A stretch of DNA of 64,000 bases from Inquilinus limosus DSM 16000. GTDB lineage: Bacteria; Pseudomonadota; Alphaproteobacteria; DSM-16000; Inquilinaceae. A program made the position numbers and the translations under genes. Below the pieces are notes generated by a model. The model was not told where the DNA came from. It ran no database searches and worked only from the letters and a program-made list of their open reading frames with translations. Where the stretch lies: positions 310,001-374,000 of the forward strand of contig NZ_AUHM01000005.1 of NCBI RefSeq assembly GCF_000423185.1, in the 5' to 3' direction. Below are positions 56,560 to 64,000 of this stretch, piece after piece (position 1 is the stretch's first letter; each line of letters opens with the position of its first letter).

Positions 56560-57456
56560 ATGGCAGCCCTTTCCGAACACGCGGCCAAGGCCGGCCTGAT
56601 GACCCGGTTCCTGCTGCAGCGCCGGTTCCGGCGCGTCGCCTGGCGGGACTGGGTGGCCGACCGGATCGCCAGCCGGGTCGGGCGCGGCCCGATCTCCGGC
56701 TCGCCGCAGGCCCAGGCCGCGGCCGCAGCCCTCGACACCGACGGCTTCGCCATGACGCCGTGGCTGATGACGCCGGAGAGGGTCGAGGAGATGCGGCGCT
56801 ATTTCGCCGGACATCCGTCCTTCAATCCCTACAAGCCCGAGCACGGCACCTTCCAGGCGCCGGAGCAGGCTCCGGCCGGCACCCATATCGCGCATTTCCG
56901 GCCCGATGTGGTGGTGAACGCGCCGCATGCCTTCGCCATCGCCAACGATCCGGCGGTGCTGGAGGCGGTGCAGGGCGCCCTCGGCTGCAAGCCGACGATC
57001 AGCTACATGGCCGCCTGGTGGTCGATCGCCGGGCACGAGCAGGGGCAGCACGCCGAGCTGTTCCACCGCGACTATGACGACTGGCGCTTCATCAAGCTGT
57101 TCGTCTACCTGACCGATGTCGATGCCGGGGCCGGGCCGCACATCTATGTCCGCGGCTCGCACCGCGAGGACCGGCTGATGCCGATCCGCCGCTATTCCGA
57201 CGCCGAGGTCGAGACCGCCTTCGGGCGCGAGCGCTTCGTCCAGTTCGAGGGGGCGGCCGGCACCAGCTTCCTGGAGAACACCTTCGGCCTGCATCGCGGC
57301 CTGCCGGCGCGGCAGACGCCGCGGCTGATCTTCCAGGTGGTCTACTGCCAGGGCCCGATCCTGTACGGCCCGCTGCGCCCGATCGTCGAGGCCGGCCGGG
57401 TGGCCCAGGGCCTGACGCTCGACCCGCACATCAACCGCGTCTATCTCCGGGCCTGA
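56560..57456 (+). CDS. Phytanoyl-CoA dioxygenase family protein
   Basis: 298-residue Fe(II)/2-oxoglutarate-dependent oxygenase. The metal triad is His169-Arg-Asp171 in LFHRDYDDWRFIKLF plus His245 in FGLHRGLPARQTPR, and the following Arg residues can bind 2-oxoglutarate. VYLTDVDAGAGPHIYVRGSH is the conserved core strand. GAGGAG lies six bases before ATG 56560. Substrate unknown; in bacteria these enzymes hydroxylate lipids or small metabolites. Confidence 0.88.
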   Translation: MAALSEHAAKAGLMTRFLLQRRFRRVAWRDWVADRIASRVGRGPISGSPQAQAAAAALDTDGFAMTPWLMTPERVEEMRRYFAGHPSFNPYKPEHGTFQAPEQAPAGTHIAHFRPDVVVNAPHAFAIANDPAVLEAVQGALGCKPTISYMAAWWSIAGHEQGQHAELFHRDYDDWRFIKLFVYLTDVDAGAGPHIYVRGSHREDRLMPIRRYSDAEVETAFGRERFVQFEGAAGTSFLENTFGLHRGLPARQTPRLIFQVVYCQGPILYGPLRPIVEAGRVAQGLTLDPHINRVYLRA

Positions 57457-57950
57457 TCGAGGGTTGGCCTATGGAGCCATGTGGATGGGCCGGGGCCACC
57501 CTCTCACCCGAAATCGCTGACGCGATTTCGACCTCTCCCCGGGGAGAGGTAAACGGGGGCGCTCCTTTTCCCTCTCCTTGGGAGAGGGAGGGCATCTACA
57601 GATCTTCGGGGCGCAGTTTCCTTTGCCTCTCCCGCTTGCGGGAGAGGACATCCGGAGGATGTCCGGGTGAGGGGATGGCGGCGCTGCCGAAAGCACAGCC
57701 TTGCGGCGGGCGAGCACATGACCTGCCCTTGTCCTGAAACGCTGGCCCTGGTGTCGCAGCCGGGTCGCCCTCACCCGGTCTCGCTGCGCGAGCCCGACCT
57801 CTCCCGCAAGCGGGAGAGGCAATCTGTTCGTATGCTCGCTGCCTCGCCCTGCCCACCGATGTGTAGATGCCCTAGTTGGGGAGAGGGAGGGGCCCGACGC
57901 CGAAGGCGGCGGGAGGGTGAGGGGGATCGGACCGCGCCACGGGAGCGGAC
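57457..57950. repeat. Mosaic of palindromic repeats with no gene
   Basis: 494 bases of nested inverted repeats: CGAAATCGCTGACGCGATTTCG near 57500, GACCTCTCCCCGGGGAGAGGT near 57530, the element described separately at 57591-57871, and TTGGGGAGAGGGAGGGGC after it. Short open frames in this stretch are artefacts of the repeats. Confidence 0.7.
57591..57871 (+). mobile_element. 281-bp MITE-like element with 13-bp terminal inverted repeats
   Basis: GGCATCTACAGAT at 57591-57603 is inverted as ATGTGTAGATGCC at 57859-57871 (one mismatch). Inside are two 22-bp hairpins, CCTCTCCCGCTTGCGGGAGAG at 57626 and CCTCTCCCGCAAGCGGGAGAG at 57798, and the palindrome GGACATCCGGAGGATGTCC. No open reading frame. 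A 174-base copy of its left part occurs at 46437-46610. Similar TTGGGGAGAGGGAGG-type sequence flanks both sides. Non-autonomous mobility is inferred. Confidence 0.65.
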
Positions 57951-59234
57951 ATGGCGTTCACCATGAACCTCGCCCGGGTGAGGGCGATGAGCGGGCAGGC
58001 GATGCTGTTCCTGCTCGCCTTCGCCCTCGGCAAGGGCTCGGCCTTCTTCGGACCGCTGCTGCTGTCGCAGATCATGACCGTGCAGGATTACGGCACGGCC
58101 GAGCTCGGGCTCAGCATCGGCCTCATCGCGGCGCAGCTGCTCAGCCTCGGCGTGCCGGGCGCGATCCCGCAGCTGGTGCTGATCCGCAAGGACGACCATG
58201 TCCTCGACCTGCTGTTCTTCGTCACCGCCTCGATCGGCCTGATCGGCCTGGGATTCGCCGCGATCGCCTATGCCGTCTCGGGCCCGCTGTTGCATGTCTT
58301 CGCCGGCGTCGCCATCGCCGGCGCCGGGGCGCAGCTCACCGCCAGCGTGTTCTACCGGGCCAAGGGGCGCCGCTTCGGCATCCTGGTGGCGGACAATCTG
58401 GCGCTCTACGTCTTCCTGATCGTCGGCGCGCTGGTCTTCGCGGCCCTGCGGCAGGTGCCGCTGTGGGCGGTGATCATCGGCTGCGGCGCCGTCTCGCTGG
58501 GGCTCACCCTGTTCGCCCTGGCCGGCCTGGTGCGCACCATCCGGCCCCGCTTCCTGGCCGCCCATGTCGATGCCCGGAAGATGGGCTTCTTCATGATGGT
58601 GAATTCGCTGGTCTATTTCGCCATCGTCAGCAGCTCGCGCATCCTGGTCGGCTGGTTCCTGTCGGTCGAGGCGGTCTCGATCTACTCCGTCTGCCTCCGC
58701 ACCGCGGCGGCGATCTTCCTGGTGCACCAGCTCGTCACCACCGTCCACTTCGCCAAGCTCTACGAATCCTCCGCCGGGTGGTTCGACCGCTACTACCTGA
58801 AGCTGCTGGCGGTCACGATGGCCGGCGCGGCGGTGATCCTGGCCGGCTTCGAGCTGTTCGGCGACAGGCTGCTGCCGGCCTGGACCGCCTATTTCCCGCA
58901 GATGTCGCAGCTGTTGCCCATCGTCTGCATGCAGACGATCTGGTGGGTGTCGCTGGCCCAGGTCGAGCTGCGGATCAACCGGGCCCTGATCTCGCGGCAG
59001 GCGACGATGTGGCTGCTGACCAGCGCGGCGCTGATGGTCGCCGCCCTGGCGGTGCTGCAGGCGTTCGGCCTGCTGACGCTGCCGGTCGCGGCCCTGGTCT
59101 TCGCCTGCACCCTGTTCGTGGCGCTGCAGGCGCAGTTGGCCCTGCTGTGGCGGCATGGCGAGGCACTGCCGCGGATGCGGATCGCCCTGTTCGCGCCGCT
59201 GGTGTTCCTGATCCCGGCGTGGCTGCTGGCGTAA
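57951..59234 (+). CDS. Polysaccharide-flippase-like (MOP superfamily) membrane protein
   Basis: 427 residues, very hydrophobic with about 12 membrane segments (for example GQAMLFLLAFALGKGSAFFG, LDLLFFVTASIGLIGLGFAA, PVAALVFACTLFVALQAQLA). The N-terminal pattern GPLLLSQIMTVQDYGTAELG resembles Wzx/oligosaccharide flippases that move lipid-linked sugars across the inner membrane. No glycosyltransferase genes adjoin it, so the pathway is unknown. GGGAG precedes the ATG. Confidence 0.75.
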   Translation: MAFTMNLARVRAMSGQAMLFLLAFALGKGSAFFGPLLLSQIMTVQDYGTAELGLSIGLIAAQLLSLGVPGAIPQLVLIRKDDHVLDLLFFVTASIGLIGLGFAAIAYAVSGPLLHVFAGVAIAGAGAQLTASVFYRAKGRRFGILVADNLALYVFLIVGALVFAALRQVPLWAVIIGCGAVSLGLTLFALAGLVRTIRPRFLAAHVDARKMGFFMMVNSLVYFAIVSSSRILVGWFLSVEAVSIYSVCLRTAAAIFLVHQLVTTVHFAKLYESSAGWFDRYYLKLLAVTMAGAAVILAGFELFGDRLLPAWTAYFPQMSQLLPIVCMQTIWWVSLAQVELRINRALISRQATMWLLTSAALMVAALAVLQAFGLLTLPVAALVFACTLFVALQAQLALLWRHGEALPRMRIALFAPLVFLIPAWLLA

Positions 59235-59238
59235 CGCT

Positions 59239-59709
59239 CTACGGTTCCCGCTTGGCGCCGCTGGCCCACAGCCGGCGCAGCTGCTCGACGAAGCCCTGGC
59301 TCTCCTGCAGCGCGCCGAAGAACTGGGCATCGGCCTCGCGCACCCGCGGCATGGCCGCGTTCAGCACCTCGGCGCCCTTGGCGGTGACCCTGAGCTGCCG
59401 GGCCCGGCTGTCGGTCGGGTGCGGCGCCCGGGCGATGAAGCCGCCGGCCTCCAGCGACCGCACCACCTGGCTGGTCATCATCGCGTCGGTCTTGCAGAAG
59501 GCGGCGAGCCGGGCCTGGGTGACGTCGTTCTCCTTCCGGCTCAGCCAGGCGAGGCCGGCCAGAAGCACGAACTGGACATGGGTCAGGCCGAGGGGCTCGA
59601 GGGTCGATCGCTGCAGCCGCTGCCACTGATTGGCCACCTGCCACAGCAGGAAGCCGGGGCTGTTCTCGGGGCGCAGGGTGCGCGAGAGGGTGTCCCAGTC
59701 CAATGCCAC
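59239..59709 (-). CDS. MarR family transcriptional regulator
   Basis: 156 residues with a winged helix: LGLTHVQFVLLAGLAWLSRK, VTQARLAAFCKTDAMMTSQV, VRSLEAGGFIARAPHPTDSR and ARQLRVTAKGAEVLNAAMPR, the last being the wing typical of MarR proteins. I start at GTG 59709 (VALDWDTLSRTL); an ATG at 59766 adds a tail of no obvious homology. It is convergent with the flippase-like gene, 4 bases apart. Confidence 0.88.
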   Translation of the reverse strand: MALDWDTLSRTLRPENSPGFLLWQVANQWQRLQRSTLEPLGLTHVQFVLLAGLAWLSRKENDVTQARLAAFCKTDAMMTSQVVRSLEAGGFIARAPHPTDSRARQLRVTAKGAEVLNAAMPRVREADAQFFGALQESQGFVEQLRRLWASGAKREP

Positions 59710-59775
59710 GTGCCGCGTTCCGCTTGAAATTTCGCTGAACCTAGGCGCGCAGACGAAGGGCATCAAGCCGGATGG

Positions 59776-60372
59776 TCACGGTCCCGGGTGAAACTCGGTG
59801 TCCACCAGCCCGAACAGCAAGTGATCCCGCCAGTCGCCGTCGATCTTGAGATAGGCTCGGGCATAGCCCTCGCGGGTGAAGCCGAGCCGGGTCAGCAGCC
59901 GCTGGCTGGCCTCGTTGTGCGGCAGGCAGGCCGCCTCGATTCGGTGCAGGCCGAGCTGGTTGAAGCCGAAGGCGACCGCCGCCGCGGTCGCGTCGGTCAT
60001 CAGCCCCTGCCGGGCGAACCGCTCGCCGATCCAGTAGCCGATCGAGGCCGACTGCGCGACGCCTCGGCGGACATTGGAGAAGCCGATGCCGCCGACCAGC
60101 TGCCGGCTCTCGCGCTCGAAGATCAGGAAGCCGTAGCCCTCGTCCTGCCGCCATTCGTAGATCTGGCGGCGCAGCCGGCGCAGATAGGCGGCGCGGCTCA
60201 GCGCGTCCTCCGGCCAAGTCGGCTCCCACGGCGTCAGGAAGGACCGGCTCTCGCCGCGCAGCGTCACCCAGGCGCGCCAGTCGCGCAGCCGCGGCGGCCG
60301 CAGGAAGGTGCGCCGGCCCTCGATCCGGACCGGCGGAAGGGTGCCGAGCCCCGTCCGGAAGAAGCCGATCAC
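59776..60372 (-). CDS. RimJ/RimL-type GNAT acetyltransferase
   Basis: 198 residues of the Acetyltransf_3 type: RRTFLRPPRLRDWRAWVTLR at the N terminus, the acetyl-CoA region IGYWIGERFARQGLMTDATA and HRIEAACLPHNEASQRLLTR then LGFTREGYARAYLKIDGDWR at the C terminus. These acetylate ribosomal protein N termini or small molecules. GTG 60372 chosen. It ends a thrC - M16 peptidase - acetyltransferase cassette, an order found in other alphaproteobacteria. Confidence 0.87.
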   Translation of the reverse strand: MIGFFRTGLGTLPPVRIEGRRTFLRPPRLRDWRAWVTLRGESRSFLTPWEPTWPEDALSRAAYLRRLRRQIYEWRQDEGYGFLIFERESRQLVGGIGFSNVRRGVAQSASIGYWIGERFARQGLMTDATAAAVAFGFNQLGLHRIEAACLPHNEASQRLLTRLGFTREGYARAYLKIDGDWRDHLLFGLVDTEFHPGP

Positions 60373-60392
60373 CGCCGCCCCGCTCAACGCCG

Positions 60393-61652
60393 TCAGCCGA
60401 CCCGGGCCCGGATCGCGTCGTAGCTCTCGAGCTGTCCGACCGGCCCGAGCGCCGCCAGGGTGGGGGCCGTGCGGAACAGGCGCTCGGCGACCCGGCGCAC
60501 CGCGGCGCCGTCGACCGCGTCGATCCGCGCCACCACCTCCTCCGGCGGCACCGGGCGGCCGAAGATCAGCATCTGCTGGCCCAGCTGCTCGGCCCGCGCC
60601 ATGGTCGATTCCAGGCTCATCAGCAGCCCGGCCTTGATCTGGGCACGGGCGCGGGCGACCTCGTCCTCCGCCACATCCTCCGTCACCCGGCCGATCTCGC
60701 CGCACAGCACCGGCATCAGCTCGCGCACCTCGGTCTCGCCGGTGCCGGCATAGATGCCGAACAGCCCGCCGTCCTGATAGGCGCTGGTGAAGGAGTAGAT
60801 CGAATAGACCAGGCCGCGCTTCTCGCGGATCTCCTGGAACAGGCGCGAGGACATGCCGCCGCCGAGCAGGGTCGACAGCACCGAGCCGGCGTAGAAATCC
60901 GGATCGGCATAGGCGAGGCCCGGGAAGCCCAGCACCAGGTGCAGCTGCTCCAGGTCGCGCTCCTCGCGGTGCTCGCCGCCACGATAGGCAGCGGGGGCGG
61001 TGCGCGCCTCGGCCTTGGCCGGCAGGGCGGTGAACAGCCGCTCGGCCTGTTCGGCCAGCCGGTCGTGGTCGATGTTGCCGGAGGCGACCAGCACCATGGT
61101 TTCGGCGCCGTAGTTGCGGCCGATATAGCCGGCGATCGCCTCGCGCGGCAGCGACCCGACGATCTCGGCCGTGCCCAGCACCGGCCAGCCGATCGGCTGG
61201 TCCGGGAAGGCGGCCTCCTGGAACTGGTCGAAGATTATGTCGTCCGGCGTGTCGATCGCCTGGCCGATCTCCTGCAGCACCACGGCGCGCTCGCGCCCCA
61301 GCTCGGTCTCGTCGAACACCGAGTTCTGCAGGATGTCGGCGAGGATATCGAGCGCCAGCGGCGCGTCCTGCTTCAGTATGCGTGCGTAATAGGCCGTGTT
61401 CTCGCGGCTGGTATAGGCGTTGAGATGGCCGCCCACGGCCTCGATCTCCTGGGCGATGTCCTGGGCGTTGCGCCGGCGCGTGCCCTTGAACGCCATGTGC
61501 TCCAGCAGATGGGCGACGCCGTTGACCTCGGCGGTCTCGTGCCGCGTGCCGGCCCCGACCCAGAGGCCGACGCAGGCGCTCTCGACCGTGCCGATCGGGT
61601 CGGTGACGACGCGCAGGCCGTTCGACAGGGTGCTCTGCCGGACCGGCATCAT
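60393..61652 (-). CDS. M16 family zinc metallopeptidase (processing-peptidase-like)
   Basis: 419 residues. The inverted zinc motif HLLEHMAFKGT gives His48, Glu51 and His52 (HxxEH); EIEAVGGHLNAYTSRENTAY and ERAVVLQEIGQAIDTPDDII follow, the latter with the third zinc ligand region. The second domain has LLGGGMSSRLFQEIREKRGL, the conserved arginine-bearing segment. Resembles the beta subunit of mitochondrial processing peptidase. Its ATG overlaps the thrC stop (ATGA). Confidence 0.93.
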   Translation of the reverse strand: MMPVRQSTLSNGLRVVTDPIGTVESACVGLWVGAGTRHETAEVNGVAHLLEHMAFKGTRRRNAQDIAQEIEAVGGHLNAYTSRENTAYYARILKQDAPLALDILADILQNSVFDETELGRERAVVLQEIGQAIDTPDDIIFDQFQEAAFPDQPIGWPVLGTAEIVGSLPREAIAGYIGRNYGAETMVLVASGNIDHDRLAEQAERLFTALPAKAEARTAPAAYRGGEHREERDLEQLHLVLGFPGLAYADPDFYAGSVLSTLLGGGMSSRLFQEIREKRGLVYSIYSFTSAYQDGGLFGIYAGTGETEVRELMPVLCGEIGRVTEDVAEDEVARARAQIKAGLLMSLESTMARAEQLGQQMLIFGRPVPPEEVVARIDAVDGAAVRRVAERLFRTAPTLAALGPVGQLESYDAIRARVG

Positions 61653-63055
61653 CGCGGCCCCCCGTTGGTGCGGGCCTGGCGGACGAAGCCTTCGACGGCG
61701 GCGAGGTCGTTGGCCAGCACGGTCAGCCGCTCCTCCCGCTCGAACAGGTCGGCGAGATGCGGCGGCAGGGGCGGGCGCCAGCCGGTGGCGCGCTCGACCG
61801 CGTCCGGGAACTTGGCGGGATGGGCGGTGGCGGCGACCACCATCGGGATGCCGCGGCCGGCCGGGTTGGCGCGGGCGGCGGCCAGGCCGCAGGCGGTGTG
61901 CGGGTCGATGGTCTGGCCGGTCTTCGCGCGCGTCTCGGCGATGACCGCGAGCGTGCCCTCGTCGTCCAGGCGGTGGCTGGCGAACAGCTCGGTCGCGGTC
62001 CGGTGCATCGCCGGGGTCACGGCGAAGCGGCCGGTGCCGCGGAACTCCGCCATCAGCGCGCCCAGCCGCTCGGCGTCGCGGTCGCACAGCTCGAACAGCA
62101 GCCGCTCGAAATTGGAGGAGATCTGGATGTCCATCGACGGGCTCAAGGTCGGCACCACGCCGTCCATCCGCATCTCGCCCGACTTGAAGAAGCGGTCGAG
62201 GATGTCGTTGCGGTTCGACCCGACCACCAGCCTGGCGATCGGCAGGCCCATGCGCCGCGCGGCATAGGCGGCGAGGACGTTGCCGAAATTGCCAGTCGGC
62301 ACGGCGAAAGCCACCGGCCGGTCCGGCGCGCCGAGGGCCAGGGCGGCGGCGGCGTAGTACACGATCTGGGCCATGATCCGGGCCCAGTTGATCGAGTTCA
62401 CCGCCGAGAGATGCATCTCGTCGCGGAAGGCGGCGTCGGCGAACATCGCCTTCACCAGGTCCTGGCAGTCGTCGAAGCTGCCCTTCAGCGCGACGTTGCG
62501 GACATTGGGCGACAGCACCGTGGTCATCTGCCGGCGCTGCACCTCGGAGGTGCGGCCCTCGGGATGCAGGATGACGATGTCGACCGCGGCGCGGTCGCGG
62601 CAGGCCTCGATGGCGGCGGAGCCGGTATCGCCCGAGGTGGCGCCGACGATCATCACCCTTTCGCCGCGCTTGGTCAGCACATGGTCGAACAGCCGGCCCA
62701 GCAGCTGCAGAGCGTAGTCCTTGAAGGCGATGGTGGGCCCGTGGAACAGCTCCAGCAGCCACAGGTCGTGGTCGATCTGGACCAGCGGCGCCACCGCCGG
62801 ATGGTCGAAGCCGGCATAGGTCTCGGCCGCCAGCGCCCCCAGCTCCTGCCGGGTCAGCGATCCCTCGACGAAGGGCAGCATCACCTCGGTCGCCAGCTCG
62901 GCATAGGACAGACCGCGCAGCCGCCGCCACTCCTCGGCCGAACGGGTGGGCCAGGTCTCGGGCAGGTACAGCCCGCCGTCGCGGGCGAGGCCGGCCAGCA
63001 GCACGTCGTCGAAGGCAAGGGCGGGGGCGTTCCCCCGGGTGCTGATATAGCGCAC
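61649..63055 (-). CDS. thrC: Threonine synthase
   Basis: 468-residue PLP enzyme making threonine from O-phosphohomoserine. VRYISTRGNAPALAFDDVLL at the start, Lys112 in GPTIAFKDYALQLLGRLFDH (Schiff base), the phosphate-binding VGATSGDTGSAAIEA, and FAVPTGNFGNVLAAYAARRM are present. Length and N-terminal domain are those of the longer bacterial/fungal-type ThrC. The start is GTG 63055 with GGAG nine bases upstream; an in-frame longer extension is rejected as non-homologous. First gene of the cassette. Confidence 0.95.
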   Translation of the reverse strand: MRYISTRGNAPALAFDDVLLAGLARDGGLYLPETWPTRSAEEWRRLRGLSYAELATEVMLPFVEGSLTRQELGALAAETYAGFDHPAVAPLVQIDHDLWLLELFHGPTIAFKDYALQLLGRLFDHVLTKRGERVMIVGATSGDTGSAAIEACRDRAAVDIVILHPEGRTSEVQRRQMTTVLSPNVRNVALKGSFDDCQDLVKAMFADAAFRDEMHLSAVNSINWARIMAQIVYYAAAALALGAPDRPVAFAVPTGNFGNVLAAYAARRMGLPIARLVVGSNRNDILDRFFKSGEMRMDGVVPTLSPSMDIQISSNFERLLFELCDRDAERLGALMAEFRGTGRFAVTPAMHRTATELFASHRLDDEGTLAVIAETRAKTGQTIDPHTACGLAAARANPAGRGIPMVVAATAHPAKFPDAVERATGWRPPLPPHLADLFEREERLTVLANDLAAVEGFVRQARTNGGPR

Positions 63056-63437
63056 CGCGGCATTCTCCAGGACAGAAGCGGCGTACCCTAGGGCCTGGGC
63101 GGATACCGCGCAAGCCGGCCGGCCGCGGCCACGGGAGGCGGAGTCGCATCCCAGCCCGGCGGCTTTGGCACGGCGGTTGCGTCGGATGTCCCGGGGCACG
63201 AAGCCGGGAAAGGAATCACGGGATTGCAGGCCGATCTGCCGGCAAGCGCGCCGGCCGCTGCCCTCGAATTGGGCATCGCGTCCCGATCCGGCTCGACCCG
63301 GAGCGAAACTCGCGCAATCATCCGGGCGGGAGGCAACACATCGCGCCGGCGGAGACCGGACGGGCGCGCTTTCGATCGCCCGGTCCCGGCCGGCCCTGCT
63401 CGGCTCCCCGCAACCAAGAACCGAACGAGAGGCAGCG
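63056..63437. other. Divergent region between thrC and the peptide importer
   Basis: 382 bases without a gene, containing the sigma-54 motif listed separately, GC-rich palindromic patches (GCCGGCCGGCCGCGGC near 63115) and the thrC promoter side on the minus strand. Confidence 0.5.
63166..63180 (+). promoter_or_regulatory. Candidate sigma-54 (-24/-12) promoter
   Basis: TGGCACGGCGGTTGC matches the TGGCAC-N5-TTGC consensus at every fixed position, with GG and GC separated by 10 bases as required. It points toward the peptide-type binding protein gene, whose ATG is about 250 bases downstream, leaving a long leader. Nitrogen-regulated peptide import would fit. Confidence 0.6.
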
Positions 63438-64000
63438 ATGGCGGATGTGAGACAGAGAGGCAGACGGCGATCCCTGGCCCTGGCGGCGCCCGCGCCGCTG
63501 CGATGGGCCGCGGCCGGTCTTCTGGTGGGGGCGGCCATCCTGGCGGCCTCCGCCACGGCGCGGGCGGAGACCGTGTTCCGCTTCGCCTTCCAGGGCAACC
63601 TGAACACGCTGGACTCGTACCAGTACAACGAGACCTTCACCACGGCGACGATGAGCAACGTCTATGAGGGGCTCACGCGGCGCGACAAGGACATGAAGAT
63701 CGAGCCGGCCCTGGCGACGGGCTGGGAGGTGACCGACGACGGGCTGCGCTGGCGCATCCATCTGCGCGAAGGCGTCAAGTTCCAGAACGGCAACCCGTTC
63801 ACCGCCGACGACGTGCTGTATTCGCTCGACCGGCTGCGCGCCCCGGGCTCGGACATCAAGGGCCGCGTCCCCTCGGACATGAAGGCGGTGAAGGTCGACG
63901 ACCATACGGTCGACTTCGTCCTGACGAAACCCAACCCGCTGCTGAACGGCACCTGGGATTCCTGGCCGATCTTCGACAAGGAGTGGTCGGAGGCGAACAA
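63438..64000 (+). CDS. Peptide/nickel-type ABC transporter substrate-binding protein, 3' end cut off
   Basis: Family 5 solute-binding protein; 187 codons are visible and the frame is open at the right edge. Signal peptide with a twin-Arg-like basic start (MADVRQRGRRRSLALAAPAP) and cleavage after ATARA. The mature part has NLNTLDSYQYNETFTTATMS, NVYEGLTRRDKDMKIEPALA, TGWEVTDDGLRWRIHLREGV and FQNGNPFTADDVLYSLDRLR, all family-typical. GAGAGG precedes ATG 63438. Full-length members have about 500-540 residues; permease and ATPase genes are expected beyond the window. Confidence 0.92.
   Translation, partial: MADVRQRGRRRSLALAAPAPLRWAAAGLLVGAAILAASATARAETVFRFAFQGNLNTLDSYQYNETFTTATMSNVYEGLTRRDKDMKIEPALATGWEVTDDGLRWRIHLREGVKFQNGNPFTADDVLYSLDRLRAPGSDIKGRVPSDMKAVKVDDHTVDFVLTKPNPLLNGTWDSWPIFDKEWSEAN

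Overview
The window is GC-rich chromosomal DNA with dense, tightly coupled operons, many ATGA or GTGA stop/start overlaps and frequent GTG starts. Gene content (thrC - M16 peptidase - acetyltransferase cassette, TamA, TypA, RlmJ, a TPP-riboswitch thiC, a PotABCD-like transporter beside an ornithine decarboxylase, CoA-dependent aromatic degradation genes) points to an alphaproteobacterium, most likely a soil or plant-associated Rhodospirillales-type organism. That placement is inferred from gene content and composition only. No tRNA, rRNA, CRISPR array, integrase, transposase or phage structural gene was seen.

Layout. 1-6482: an RND pump with lipoprotein adaptor (cut by the left edge), an ABC-2 exporter pair and a SnoaL-like protein. 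6529-10208: an adaptor-permease-ATPase ABC exporter (DevBCA-like order) divergent from a TetR regulator, with a palindromic operator between them. 10441-16795: SDR, enoyl-CoA hydratase, acyl-CoA dehydrogenase, aminobenzoate/benzoate-CoA ligase (frameshifted), thioesterase, RidA and a kynurenine-formamidase-like hydrolase, the gene set expected for CoA-dependent anthranilate breakdown. 16809-28273: mixed housekeeping and accessory genes (AI-2E family protein, DCC and DinB proteins, a TetR/MFS pair with twin operators, a ThDP decarboxylase, a DJ-1/PfpI protein, MalQ, a DapA-like lyase). 28337-36352: a PotABCD-type importer, RidA, a SpoU methyltransferase, GNAT and ornithine decarboxylase behind a long leader. 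36353-38482: PBP1A.

38692-45172 is the most unusual segment. It is a compositional island of clearly lower GC holding two overlapping genes. One encodes a 1518-residue protein with an N-terminal PD-(D/E)XK (DUF4297/Cap4-like) nuclease domain, a long TPR-like middle and PIN-like nuclease modules at the C terminus. The other encodes a 643-residue mostly helical protein that I do not recognise. No known defence system I can name has this architecture, so it is my candidate for an undescribed anti-phage or anti-plasmid system.

45683-64000: a GST; a TamA gene followed by a tamB cut off after about 141 codons exactly at a truncated copy of a dispersed repeat; TypA; RlmJ and a second methyltransferase; a CHAP lipoprotein; TPP riboswitch and thiC; a phytanoyl-CoA-dioxygenase-like protein; a repeat mosaic containing the full copy of the same element with terminal inverted repeats; a flippase-like membrane protein; MarR; the thrC operon; and the start of a peptide-type ABC importer behind a near-perfect sigma-54 promoter motif. 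Several palindromic repeat elements lie between genes.
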